NCBI GenBank assembly: GCA_016716385.1
Contig: JADJWL010000022.1
Coordinates: 1 to 31,730 of the forward strand
DNA: 31,730 bases
Direction: 5' to 3'
Source of the DNA: Bryobacterales bacterium
Lineage (GTDB): Bacteria; Acidobacteriota; Terriglobia; Bryobacterales; Bryobacteraceae
This document shows positions 7,666-15,692 of this stretch, in pieces. Position numbers and translations under genes: made by a program. A model generated the notes under the pieces. That model searched no databases. It saw only the letters and a program-made list of their open reading frames with translations, and was not told where the DNA came from. Position 1 is the first letter of the stretch. Each line of letters begins with the position of its first letter.

Positions 7666-8892
7666 CTACCGCCGCAGCCAGCGGCGGGCTTTCATCTCGA
7701 AGCGGGGCAGCGTGCCTCCGGGGACCACGACTACCGGGATACGCAGTGCCAGCGCGTTGTAGAGCGCTGCCTGGATCCGGTGTTCGAGATCCGGCCCGTC
7801 TTCGGGACCCGGTTCCACTTCAAGCGAAAGCTCGGTGAGCGCGCGCTCCACACGGACTTCGACGCGGTACTCGGCGACGCCGCAGCCGCGCAAGACATCC
7901 TCGATCGCCGTCGGATAGACGTTCACGCCGCGGACCACCACCATGTCGTCCGCGCGGCCGAGGATGCCTCCTTCCAGCGCGAGGTCGTCGGTTCCGCACG
8001 CACAGCGGCCGCGCAGCGCGGGACGAACCAAGTCGCCCGTGCGATAGCGGATGAGCGGTGCGGCCGTGCGGCCGAGGTTCGTGAGCACCAGTTCGCCGGA
8101 TCCGGCCGGCTCGTCGGTCGCCGGGTCGATCACTTCAGCGATGTAGCGGTCTTCCATCACGTGCAGCACGCACGGGCGGGCGGGACACTCGTAGCTCACG
8201 GGGCCGATTTCGGTCATGCCGTGGTGGTCGGCGACTTTGGCGCCAGGCCAGAGCTTCTCGATGTGCGCGCGCGTTCCCGGCACCGATCCGCCGGGCTCGC
8301 CGGCCACGATGATCCGCCGGATGCCCGAGCGGCTCAGGTCGATGCCCTCGGCCGGCGCGGCTTCGCCCAAGTGGATCACGTAGGTGGGCGTGCCGCAGAG
8401 CACGGTGGCGCCCGCGTCGAGCAGCGTGCGCAGCCGAGCCGCGGTGCGCATCCCGCCTCCAGGGATGGCCAGGCAGCCCATGCGCGCCGCGGCTTCGAAC
8501 GCCGTCCAGAAGCCAAGGAACGGGCCGAAGGAAAAGGCGAAGAACACGTTGTCGGCGGCCGTGACGCCGGCGGCCGAGTAGACGCGGTCCCAGTTTTCGA
8601 GCATCCACTCCCAGCTTTCCGGCGTGTCCAGCCAGCGCATCGGCTGGCCGGAGGTGCCGCTGGTCTGGCAGTAGCGCGTGTACCACGACAACGGAAACGT
8701 GTGATTCTTGCCAAACGGGGGATGCGCCGCCTGGTCGTCGACCAGTTCCTGTTTGGTGGTGAACGGGACGCGCCGGCGGAAGTCTTCCAGGCTGGTGATC
8801 CCGGACACGCCTTCGAGCTTGCGCGCGTAAAACCGGTTGCCCGGCAGAATCGCCGCCAGCAGGACGCGTAGCGCGGCCAGTTGCGCGCTCAA
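7666..8892 (-). CDS. phenylacetate-CoA-ligase-like adenylate-forming enzyme
   Basis: A 408-residue member of the ANL superfamily closest in style to phenylacetate-CoA ligases, which activate aryl acids with ATP and form CoA thioesters. Motifs: phosphate loop TSGTSGQP (77-84), HHGMTE (223-228), YRTGDLV (283-289), the hinge region LGRADDMVVVRGVNVYP (311-327) and C-terminal LPRFEMKARR with the likely catalytic Lys401. The start is a TTG at 8892: it overlaps the thioesterase stop (TTGA), has GGAGGAG 7 bases upstream, and gives the family length. Longer in-frame readings simply shadow the thioesterase gene. As fourth gene of the operon it probably loads the aromatic acid or returns a released product to CoA. 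Confidence 0.85.
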   Translation of the reverse strand: MSAQLAALRVLLAAILPGNRFYARKLEGVSGITSLEDFRRRVPFTTKQELVDDQAAHPPFGKNHTFPLSWYTRYCQTSGTSGQPMRWLDTPESWEWMLENWDRVYSAAGVTAADNVFFAFSFGPFLGFWTAFEAAARMGCLAIPGGGMRTAARLRTLLDAGATVLCGTPTYVIHLGEAAPAEGIDLSRSGIRRIIVAGEPGGSVPGTRAHIEKLWPGAKVADHHGMTEIGPVSYECPARPCVLHVMEDRYIAEVIDPATDEPAGSGELVLTNLGRTAAPLIRYRTGDLVRPALRGRCACGTDDLALEGGILGRADDMVVVRGVNVYPTAIEDVLRGCGVAEYRVEVRVERALTELSLEVEPGPEDGPDLEHRIQAALYNALALRIPVVVVPGGTLPRFEMKARRWLRR

Positions 8893-9335
8893 CGCAGCAA
8901 CTCCTCCGGCGCCTCTTCGATCCTGGCGGCGATGTCCTCGGGAATCGGCGTCGCTTTCATCGGACCGCCGGGAAAGTCGCGCTTCACGCAGGTCACAGAA
9001 AGCGAACCCCGCGCCACTTCGCGCGGCGGATCCTCGTTCAGCTTCCGGAAGCGGAAGGCGTAGTGGAGGCTCTGCCGGCGCTTGTGTTTGACGAGCAGCC
9101 GGACCTCCACGGTGTCTTCGAAACGAAGGGGCGAGCTGAAGTCGAGCGACGCATGCACGCGAGGCCAGCCCACCTTGATCTCGCCAGGCGGCGGGTGGAT
9201 CGACATGCCGAGCGAGCGGAAGAACGCATGCTCGGCGGCTTCCATGTAGCGGAAGAAATTGGAGAAATGCACGATGCCCGCCATGTCGGTCTCGGAAAAC
9301 TCGACAGTGCGCGTGATGGTGTACTCGTAAGCCAC
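8889..9335 (-). CDS. hot-dog acyl-CoA thioesterase (YbgC / 4-hydroxybenzoyl-CoA thioesterase type)
   Basis: The 148-residue product has the hot-dog thioesterase signature FSETDMAGIVHFSNFFRYME (residues about 13-32) with the catalytic-type Asp in ETDMAG, followed by the DFSSPLRFEDTVEVRLLV strand and the SLHYAFRFRKLNE strand. Family members hydrolyse acyl- or aroyl-CoA or carrier-protein thioesters. It begins 9 bases after the halogenase-like gene and its stop overlaps the start of the CoA-ligase-like gene, so the two are translationally coupled: an activating ligase and a releasing thioesterase in one operon. The residue pattern at the N-terminus is complete, so it should be active; acyl specificity is not predictable. 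Confidence 0.9.
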   Translation of the reverse strand: MAYEYTITRTVEFSETDMAGIVHFSNFFRYMEAAEHAFFRSLGMSIHPPPGEIKVGWPRVHASLDFSSPLRFEDTVEVRLLVKHKRRQSLHYAFRFRKLNEDPPREVARGSLSVTCVKRDFPGGPMKATPIPEDIAARIEEAPEELLR

Positions 9336-9344
9336 AGTGGAAGG

Positions 9345-10595
9345 TCAACCTCGAATCAGGGGCATGCCATGCGGCAGGGGCTCGGGGATGCGGGCAAAGC
9401 GGGCCATGGCCTCGTACATCGGCTCGAAGTCGCGATAGACGTTGCCGATCAGGCAGTCCGTAAGATCGCCCTTGAAGTTCGGGTGCGCGGAGAGAAAGTC
9501 GCGGAAGTTGAACTCGTTGTCGTAAAAGCCGTAGACCAGGCGGCGCATCGCTTCGAGGCCCTCTCGGAATTTCGCGCCGTAGCCGGTGAACCGGGCGGCG
9601 GAGACGTCGCCGGCCGATAGCGCCGCGTCGACGGCGTCGCCGGCGAGTTCGCCACTGGTGAGCGCGAGAAAGACGCCGGAGGAGAACACGGGGTCGAGAA
9701 ACGCAAACGCGTCGCCGACGAGCACGAGGCCGTCAGTCGCGCAATGGCGCGAGCGGTAGGAGAACTCGCCCGTGATCTGAAAGGGTCCGAACTGGCTGCC
9801 GGGCTCGAGGTGCGATTCGATCCAGCGGTTGCGCGCGACTTCGCGATGAAAGATCTGCGCCAGGTCGCGGGTATCGCGGAACAGGTACTCTTTCTCCGCC
9901 ACGATGCCGACGCTGACCATGTCGTCCGGCAGCGGGATATACCAGAACCAGCCCTTCTCCGGGAGATAGGCGACGGTGGTCGCGCCTTCGTCGATTCCTG
10001 GATCGCGCACGGCGCCGCTGTAATACGTCCACAGGGCGATCTTGTTGAGATAGGGATCGCGGACGCGCCATCCGTTGCGGGCGAGCGCGAGGGCATCACG
10101 GCCGGTGGCGTCGAGCGTGATGGGCGCATGGATCTCTTCCGTGCCTCCGTGCGCCGAAACCGCGCGGACACCCGTCACCGTGCCATTCGACTCGAGAAAT
10201 CCCTTCACGCACACTTCGTGGCGCACTTCGGCGCCCTTCTCGCGCGCGTTGTCGAGCAGCATGCGGTCAAAGTCGCTGCGCAGGACCTGCCAGGTGCAGG
10301 CGGCTTCGTGCTGGAAATGCTGCGAGAAGTAGAAGGGCTGCGAGGCGCGACCGTCCATGCTGACGAACTGCACGGAATACTTCTTCGGGAAGTGCGACGC
10401 CTTCATCCGCTCGATCAGCCCAAGGCGGGCAAGCGGGAAATAGGTGTAAGGGATCAGGGACTCGCCGACGTGGTAGCGGGGGAACTTGTCCCGCTCGAGC
10501 ACGAGCACACGCCGGCCTCTTTCGGCGAGGACGGCAGCCGTGGTGGATCCCGCCGGGCCGCCGCCCACCACGATCGCGTCATACTCGCGGATCAT
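9345..10595 (-). CDS. flavin-dependent halogenase-like FAD oxidoreductase
   Basis: The 416-residue protein has the FAD-binding start DAIVVGGGPAGSTTA (6-20), the LERDKFPRYHVGES segment (33-45) shared by flavin-dependent halogenases and geranylgeranyl-reductase relatives, WFWYIP (216-221) matching the halogenase WxWxIP motif, and GDAFAFLDPVFSSG (294-307), the second FAD motif with the Ser-Gly end. FPKKYSVQF (69-77) offers Lys71/Lys72 at about the place of the lysine that positions hypohalous acid in true halogenases. It could chlorinate or brominate an aromatic or carrier-bound acyl group, or be a related oxidase; WxWxIP alone is not proof. It overlaps the preceding radical SAM gene by 4 bases (ATGA). 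Confidence 0.8.
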   Translation of the reverse strand: MIREYDAIVVGGGPAGSTTAAVLAERGRRVLVLERDKFPRYHVGESLIPYTYFPLARLGLIERMKASHFPKKYSVQFVSMDGRASQPFYFSQHFQHEAACTWQVLRSDFDRMLLDNAREKGAEVRHEVCVKGFLESNGTVTGVRAVSAHGGTEEIHAPITLDATGRDALALARNGWRVRDPYLNKIALWTYYSGAVRDPGIDEGATTVAYLPEKGWFWYIPLPDDMVSVGIVAEKEYLFRDTRDLAQIFHREVARNRWIESHLEPGSQFGPFQITGEFSYRSRHCATDGLVLVGDAFAFLDPVFSSGVFLALTSGELAGDAVDAALSAGDVSAARFTGYGAKFREGLEAMRRLVYGFYDNEFNFRDFLSAHPNFKGDLTDCLIGNVYRDFEPMYEAMARFARIPEPLPHGMPLIRG

Positions 10596-11908
10596 TCGCG
10601 ATGCTCCGGGAGGAAGAACTCGTGCAGCAGACGGTCAACCTGCAGCAGACCATCGCGGTTGAGGACGATGTGGCCGGGTCCAATCTCGGAGAATCCTTCG
10701 TCTCGCAGCTTCCCCAGAGGTTCCGCGAAACGCTCGACGGGGTCGGCGCCGAACTTGCGGGCGAAGTACTCCCGCTCCACGCGCCCGAGCTTCATTTGCA
10801 GGACGAACTCGCGGATGAACCGTTCGTCGTGCGTCGGGGTCAGGGCGCGGAAGACTGGTAGTTCGCCCCGGTTGACGCAATCCAAGTACGGCCCCCAATC
10901 GTGCTCGTTCTGGAAATGCGTGCCGCCGACGTGGGAAAACGACGCGACCCCCAATCCCACCATGTCCGCGCCGCGCCACAACGCATCGCGATAGACGAAT
11001 TTCGTGCGGGCTGGATCCTTGACGGCGGTGTAGGCGCTGGTGACCGTGTAGCCGGCGCGTTCCAGTTCGGCGAACGCGTAGCGGACCCAGGCGCGCTTGG
11101 TCTTCCAGTTCGCCACCGGGGCCACGGTCTGCCCGAATACCTTCATCTCTTTGAAGATGGTCGTGTTGTAGGGCACTTCCATCTGGTAAACCGTGACGCA
11201 CTCGGGCGCCATCTCAATGACCCTGCGGACGCAGTCGCGCCAGTTCTCCTCCGTCTCGCCCATCATGCCGGCGATGAGGTCGATGTTGATCTGCGGGAAT
11301 CCGATGGAGCGGGCGAACGAGTACGCGCGGTCGATCTCCTTGCTGAGATGGGCGCGCCCGTTCAATTGCAGGATCTCATCGTTGAAGTTCTCGATGCCCA
11401 GGCTGATCCTGGTCATGCCGAGCTCCTTGATAGCCGTCAGCTTGCCTTCGGTCAGCGTGCCGGGCTCGCATTCGAACGCCACTTCTTCCGCTTCGTCCCA
11501 AGGCAGGACGCGCTTCATGCCCTCGACCAGGCGGGTGAGCTGCCTGGTTGAGATGAAGGACGGGGTTCCCCCGCCGAAGTAGATGAACAGCGGCTTGCGC
11601 CCGCCGATAAAGGTCTGGCGGGCATAGAGTTCCAGCTCCGCGATGGTCGCGTCGAGGTACGTTTCGACATCCGACGCCACCTTGTCCGTATAGACCTTGA
11701 AGTAGCAGAAGTGGCAGCGCTTCCGGCAGAACGGGATGTGGTGGTAGAGACCGAGCGGCGTCCCTGGAGCCGGTGGCCGCGCGAGCGCTTCATGGACGGC
11801 GGGCACGTGGTCCGGCCCCCAGTACCGGTAGGGCGGGTAGTTGGACACGAAATAGCTGCCCGCGGTGGTTTCTTCTTCCAGCAGGACACTGCTTTGCCGT
11901 TCCGTCAT
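10592..11908 (-). CDS. HemW/HemN-like radical SAM protein
   Basis: A 438-residue radical SAM enzyme of the oxygen-independent coproporphyrinogen-oxidase-like group. The cluster-binding motif is CRKRCHFC (Cys61, Cys65, Cys68), followed by FIYFGGGTPS and, further on, ISLGIENFNDEILQLNGRAH, INIDLIAGMMGET and the C-terminal HemN-type domain FVLQMKLGRVEREYF. True HemN makes protoporphyrinogen; HemW is a heme chaperone; other relatives are methyltransferases or cyclopropanases in natural-product pathways. The operon (halogenase-like, thioesterase, ligase) favours the last kind; that is inference. Start ATG 11908 is chosen because the domain begins there; an upstream extension runs into the DinB gene region. 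It is divergent from the DinB gene. Confidence 0.85.
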   Translation of the reverse strand: MTERQSSVLLEEETTAGSYFVSNYPPYRYWGPDHVPAVHEALARPPAPGTPLGLYHHIPFCRKRCHFCYFKVYTDKVASDVETYLDATIAELELYARQTFIGGRKPLFIYFGGGTPSFISTRQLTRLVEGMKRVLPWDEAEEVAFECEPGTLTEGKLTAIKELGMTRISLGIENFNDEILQLNGRAHLSKEIDRAYSFARSIGFPQINIDLIAGMMGETEENWRDCVRRVIEMAPECVTVYQMEVPYNTTIFKEMKVFGQTVAPVANWKTKRAWVRYAFAELERAGYTVTSAYTAVKDPARTKFVYRDALWRGADMVGLGVASFSHVGGTHFQNEHDWGPYLDCVNRGELPVFRALTPTHDERFIREFVLQMKLGRVEREYFARKFGADPVERFAEPLGKLRDEGFSEIGPGHIVLNRDGLLQVDRLLHEFFLPEHRE

Positions 11909-11910
11909 GT

Positions 11911-11943
11911 TCCCTATCCCTCTAGGGTAGCAGGTGCTACAAT
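11911..11943. promoter_or_regulatory. divergent promoter region with CCCTA/TAGGG inverted repeat
   Basis: Between the radical SAM start (11908) and the DinB start (11965), TGCTACAAT at 11935-11943 is an extended -10 element for the plus-strand gene; no good -35 hexamer is seen. CCCTA at 11912-11916 and TAGGG at 11923-11927 form a short inverted repeat that could be an operator for either gene. Weak evidence. Confidence 0.4.
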
Positions 11944-11964
11944 CGCCGCCTGGAGGGACAAACC

Positions 11965-12471
11965 ATGGCTGTCGCCGACATGATTCTGCCCGAATTCGAT
12001 CACGAAGTGCAGTTGACCCGGAAGATGCTGGAACGCATCCCGAACGACAAACTGGCATGGAAGCCCCACGAGAAATCGATGACGCTCGGCCGTCTCGCGG
12101 GACATTTATCGGAGCTACCCTGGTGGGGCGAGGTCACGATGAAGATGGATGTGCTGGATCTCGCCAGCGAAGAGATGCAGCAGCCCGGCGCCGTTGCCGC
12201 GTCGGCGGAAGAGGCGGTGGCGATGCTCGACAGCAACGCCGCTAAGGCCCGCGCAGCTTTTGCGGCGAGCGACGAGGCCTACGGCGCGATATGGAGCATG
12301 AAGCGGGGCGCGGACACCATCATGCAAATGCCCCGCGGCGTCGTCATCCGCAGCTTCGTCATGAACCACATGATCCATCACCGGGCGCAGTTGGGCGTGT
12401 ACCTGCGGCTGCTGGACGTGCCGGTGCCCGCCACCTACGGTCCGTCCGCCGACGACAAGGCCGGCATGTAA
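11965..12471 (+). CDS. DinB-family (DUF664-type) four-helix protein
   Basis: The 168-residue product has the DinB superfamily pattern: an N-terminal helix pair ending in KSMTLGRLAGHLSEL with His47, and FVMNHMIHHRAQLGVYLR near residues 131-148 with His135 and His139. These three histidines form the metal site of the fold. Family members include thiol-dependent transferases and many proteins of unknown role; the name comes from a DNA-damage-inducible Bacillus gene, which does not imply repair here. A GGAGG ribosome site at 11952-11956 fixes the start. The sugar-dehydrogenase gene follows after 18 bases, so the two are probably co-transcribed. Confidence 0.88.
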   Translation: MAVADMILPEFDHEVQLTRKMLERIPNDKLAWKPHEKSMTLGRLAGHLSELPWWGEVTMKMDVLDLASEEMQQPGAVAASAEEAVAMLDSNAAKARAAFAASDEAYGAIWSMKRGADTIMQMPRGVVIRSFVMNHMIHHRAQLGVYLRLLDVPVPATYGPSADDKAGM

Positions 12472-12489
12472 GACGCTAATCTGGAGGGT

Positions 12490-14304
12490 ATGCGCGCTCT
12501 CGGCACCCTCTTCGCGCTCGCAACCCTGGCCGCGGCCCAGACCAGCCCGATCCGGCTGGCGCAGGTCGCATCGGGACTGACCCAACCCACGGATATTCAA
12601 AGCGACGGTACGGGCCGTCTGTTCATTCTGGAGCAGCCGGGGCGGATCCGGCTGCTGGGATCGTCTGCGCCCTTTCTGTCGATCGAAAGCCGTGTGCGGT
12701 CCGGCGGCGAACGGGGCCTGCTCGGGCTCGCATTTCCACCGGACTTCGCGCGCAAGCAGCATTTCTACGTGAACTACACGCGGGTGCCGGATGGCGCGAC
12801 CGTGATCTCGCGCTTCCGCGTGCAGGCGGGCAATCCCGCGGCGGCCGATCCGGCGAGCGAGACCGTGATCCTGACGATCCCGCAGCCGTTTTCCAATCAC
12901 AACGGCGGGCAGATCGTATTCGGGCCGGACGGCTACCTGTGGATCGGCACGGGAGACGGCGGCAGCGGCAACGATCCGTTGGGCAGCGGGCAGGACCGGC
13001 AGTCGCTGTTGGGGAAGATGCTCCGAATCGATGTCGAGAGCGACTTATCCGGCTACCGCATTCCCCCGGACAACCCGTTCGTGGGCAACCCGGCGTACCG
13101 CCCGGAGATCTGGGCGCTCGGGCTGCGCAACCCGTGGCGCTATTCATTCGACCGCGAGACCGGCGGGCTCTGGATCGGCGACGTCGGCCAGAACCGCGCC
13201 GAGGAGATCCACCACACCCCAGCGGGGATCGGCGGCGGGTTGAACTATGGCTGGGCCGTCATGGAGGGCTTGCAGTGCCTGCGCCCCGGATGCGATCAGA
13301 CGGGTCTCGACCGGCCTGTGTTCGAGTACACACGCGGGGCTGGGATTTCGATCACCGGCGGCTATGCGTATCGCGGCCGCTGGCTGCCCGGGCTGCGCGG
13401 CGCCTACCTCTACGGGGATTTCGGCAGCGGGCGGATCTGGGCACTGCGCCTCGATGGTCAGAACGTCACGAACGAGCTGCTGCTGGCCAGCGGCATGGGG
13501 ATTTCCACGTTCGGCGAGGACGATGACGGCGAACTGTACGTGGCCGACCATGGACGCGGCATCGTGTTTCGCATCGCTTCGCAGGCGCCCGCGCCACGCC
13601 TCACCTCGCAGGGTGTCGTGAACGCGGCGAGCTTCGTGCCGGGACTGGTCGCGGGTTCGGCGGCATCGTTGTTCGGGGCGGATCTGGCGCCGGCCGGTGC
13701 GCTCATCGCGGCGCAAGCCATTCCCCTGCCCCGTGCGCTGGCGGGTGTGGAGGTGCGGGTCAACGGCGTCGCCGCGCCGCTCTACGCGGTGGCGAATGCG
13801 AACGGTCTGGAGCAGGTGAACTTCCAGGTTCCCTTCGAGGTGGCGGGAGCGGAATCGGTAGAGATTCGGGTGGTCCGGGAGGGTCTCGAAAGTGAGGCGG
13901 TGCGGGCGCCGCTGCTGGCGGTCCAGCCGGGAGTGTTCAGCGCGGACGGCGTGAGCGTGCTCGCTGTGCACCCGGACAATGCGCTGGTGACGGCGGAGCG
14001 TCCGGTGGAGCCGGGGGGCCGCTTCTACCTCTATGCCGCCGGTTTGGGCGCCGTGGAGGGGACGACGCCCGCCACAGGCGCGGCGAGCCCGTCGGAACCG
14101 CCGGCTCGGGCCCGGACGCAGCCCACGGCGAATGTGGGCGGTGTCGCGGCGGAGGTCGAGTTTGCTGGACTGGCGCCTGGTTTCGTGGGCGTCTACCAGG
14201 TCAACGTCCGGCTGGCGGCCGGCACGCCTTCAGGAATGCCGGAGTTGATCCTGACGTCGGGAGAATCGGCCAGCCCGCCGCTTCGCCTTCCGGTGGGCCG
14301 ATAG
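12490..14304 (+). CDS. secreted PQQ-type sugar dehydrogenase fused to a TIGR03437 domain
   Basis: The 604-residue protein starts with a signal peptide (MRALGTLFALATLAAAQ). Residues about 20-360 form the glucose/sorbosone-dehydrogenase beta-propeller, a soluble PQQ-dependent fold that oxidises aldose sugars in the periplasm: LTQPTDIQ, GRLFILEQPGRIRLL, GERGLLGLAFPPDF, SNHNGGQIVFGPDGYLWIGT and EIWALGLRNPWRYSFD. After QGVVNAASFVPG (from about residue 374) comes a C-terminal TIGR03437-type domain running to the end. The ribosome site GGAGGG is only a few bases from the ATG, closer than usual. Catalytic activity is likely, but the natural sugar is unknown. Confidence 0.9.
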   Translation: MRALGTLFALATLAAAQTSPIRLAQVASGLTQPTDIQSDGTGRLFILEQPGRIRLLGSSAPFLSIESRVRSGGERGLLGLAFPPDFARKQHFYVNYTRVPDGATVISRFRVQAGNPAAADPASETVILTIPQPFSNHNGGQIVFGPDGYLWIGTGDGGSGNDPLGSGQDRQSLLGKMLRIDVESDLSGYRIPPDNPFVGNPAYRPEIWALGLRNPWRYSFDRETGGLWIGDVGQNRAEEIHHTPAGIGGGLNYGWAVMEGLQCLRPGCDQTGLDRPVFEYTRGAGISITGGYAYRGRWLPGLRGAYLYGDFGSGRIWALRLDGQNVTNELLLASGMGISTFGEDDDGELYVADHGRGIVFRIASQAPAPRLTSQGVVNAASFVPGLVAGSAASLFGADLAPAGALIAAQAIPLPRALAGVEVRVNGVAAPLYAVANANGLEQVNFQVPFEVAGAESVEIRVVREGLESEAVRAPLLAVQPGVFSADGVSVLAVHPDNALVTAERPVEPGGRFYLYAAGLGAVEGTTPATGAASPSEPPARARTQPTANVGGVAAEVEFAGLAPGFVGVYQVNVRLAAGTPSGMPELILTSGESASPPLRLPVGR

Positions 14305-14305
14305 A

Positions 14306-15565
14306 TCAGGCCATCGCTGCGAGCAGCTTGTCGATGTCGCTCATGTTGTTGTAGAACGCCGGTGAGATCCGGATGCGGTTCTCACCCGCTTCGGTCACCT
14401 GGATGTTCGCCTGCTTCAGCTTTGCCATGGATGCCTTCAGGTCCTTGGCTTGCACCACGACAAGCGCGCTCTGCGCGTCGGGCGGCGTGATCATGGTGTA
14501 GCCCAGCCCCGGCAGTTCTTTCTTCAGCCGGTCGCACAGTGTCTTCGAATGCGCCCAGATCCTGTCAATGCCAAGATCCTTGAACATCTTGAGGGATTCG
14601 TACTGCGCGGCATAGCCGATGTAGTTCACGTTGCCGGGCTCGTAGCGCGAGGCGTTCTTCGGCGGCTCGTACGGAAACGCCCCTTTGCCCGGATCCGCGG
14701 CCGAGACCCAGGGCTCGTAGTTGTAGCGGACGTAGCCCGGGAAGTCGACGTCCTGGACGACGTTCCCCTGCAATTCCTCGCGCACGTACAGGTAGGCGGC
14801 GCCACGAACACCGGCCAGCCACTTGTAATTGGAGCAGGCGGCGAAGTCGAGGCCCAGAGCCTTCACGTCAACCGGGACAGACGCCACGGCCTGGATGATA
14901 TCGGCGTAGACGTACGCCCCATTGGCGTGCGCGATCTCACAGATTGACTTGGCGTCTTCGACCCACCCGTTGACGTTCGAAACCAAGGTGATGGCGACGA
15001 ACTTCGTCTTCTTGTCGATCGCCTTCTTCATGTCGTTAAGGTCGATCATCCAGTTCTTGTGCTTGACGATGCGCACATCCATGCCGGCTTTCTGGCGGCC
15101 GATGTAGTGGTGGACCGAGCCGGCATAGTGCAGGTCATTGGTGACCACGTTGCCGCCGCGTTCCTGGACTTTGAGCCCGTTGAGGACGATGTTCTCGCCG
15201 TGCTTGGTCGAGGAGACGAAGGCGATCTCCGACGGCTTGGCGTTGATCATCTCGGCGAACAGAGTCCGCGCGCCCTGGATGGCTTCGCGGGCGTACTCGC
15301 CGCGGCCTTCGCCGGGACCGTGCATGTGGAAGTCCATGTAGCGTTGGGCGCCGGCCTCGGCGATGCGGCTCAGAGGGATGTGGGCGGCGGCGTCGAGATA
15401 GACTTGCGCAACAGCGCGCGGGAACTCTGCTCGGACATTCTCGATCGTCCACGGTCCGGACGAGGCCGTCCGCGCCGGAGCGGCAGCGGGGCTGCCACAT
15501 CCCTGGGTCAGGGCGGCGGCTGTGGTGGCGGTGGCGGCCAGGAAGCGGCGGCGGTTCATGTTCAT
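14306..15565 (-). CDS. Tat-exported class V aminotransferase / cysteine-desulfurase-like protein
   Basis: A 419-residue fold-type I PLP enzyme. MNMNRRRFLAATATTAAAL is a twin-arginine export signal, with Cys23 (TQGCGS) as a possible but imperfect lipidation site, so the protein acts outside the cytoplasm. The aminotransferase V landmarks are FVSSTKHGENIVLNG (cofactor phosphate loop), YVYADIIQAV with Asp222 and Gln225, and CSNYKWLAG with the likely Schiff-base Lys248. Relatives include isopenicillin-N epimerase-like and cysteine-desulfurase-like proteins; no active-site loop cysteine typical of desulfurases is evident. A periplasmic PLP enzyme must receive its cofactor before folded export by Tat. 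The gene is convergent with the dehydrogenase, one base apart. Confidence 0.88.
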   Translation of the reverse strand: MNMNRRRFLAATATTAAALTQGCGSPAAAPARTASSGPWTIENVRAEFPRAVAQVYLDAAAHIPLSRIAEAGAQRYMDFHMHGPGEGRGEYAREAIQGARTLFAEMINAKPSEIAFVSSTKHGENIVLNGLKVQERGGNVVTNDLHYAGSVHHYIGRQKAGMDVRIVKHKNWMIDLNDMKKAIDKKTKFVAITLVSNVNGWVEDAKSICEIAHANGAYVYADIIQAVASVPVDVKALGLDFAACSNYKWLAGVRGAAYLYVREELQGNVVQDVDFPGYVRYNYEPWVSAADPGKGAFPYEPPKNASRYEPGNVNYIGYAAQYESLKMFKDLGIDRIWAHSKTLCDRLKKELPGLGYTMITPPDAQSALVVVQAKDLKASMAKLKQANIQVTEAGENRIRISPAFYNNMSDIDKLLAAMA

Positions 15566-15692
15566 GAGGGCTCTCCTTGGGAATCTCCCTATTCTAGTGC
15601 CATTCAGGGTCGGGTGTATCCCTCAGTCCACGCGGCAAATGATCTGAAATGGTGGATTCCTGCCGCTGCCGCGGATACAGTACGGTTTGGCG

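Noticed and set aside
7552..8871. 439-residue plus-strand frame opposite the CoA-ligase-like gene
   Set aside because: The minus strand carries all adenylating-enzyme motifs; the plus product is Ala/Arg/His-rich noise.
8893..9348. N-terminal extension of the CoA-ligase-like protein up to position 9348
   Set aside because: This part is out of frame with, and lies inside, the clear thioesterase gene; its composition is shadow-like. A TTG start with a strong ribosome site at 8892 explains the gene.
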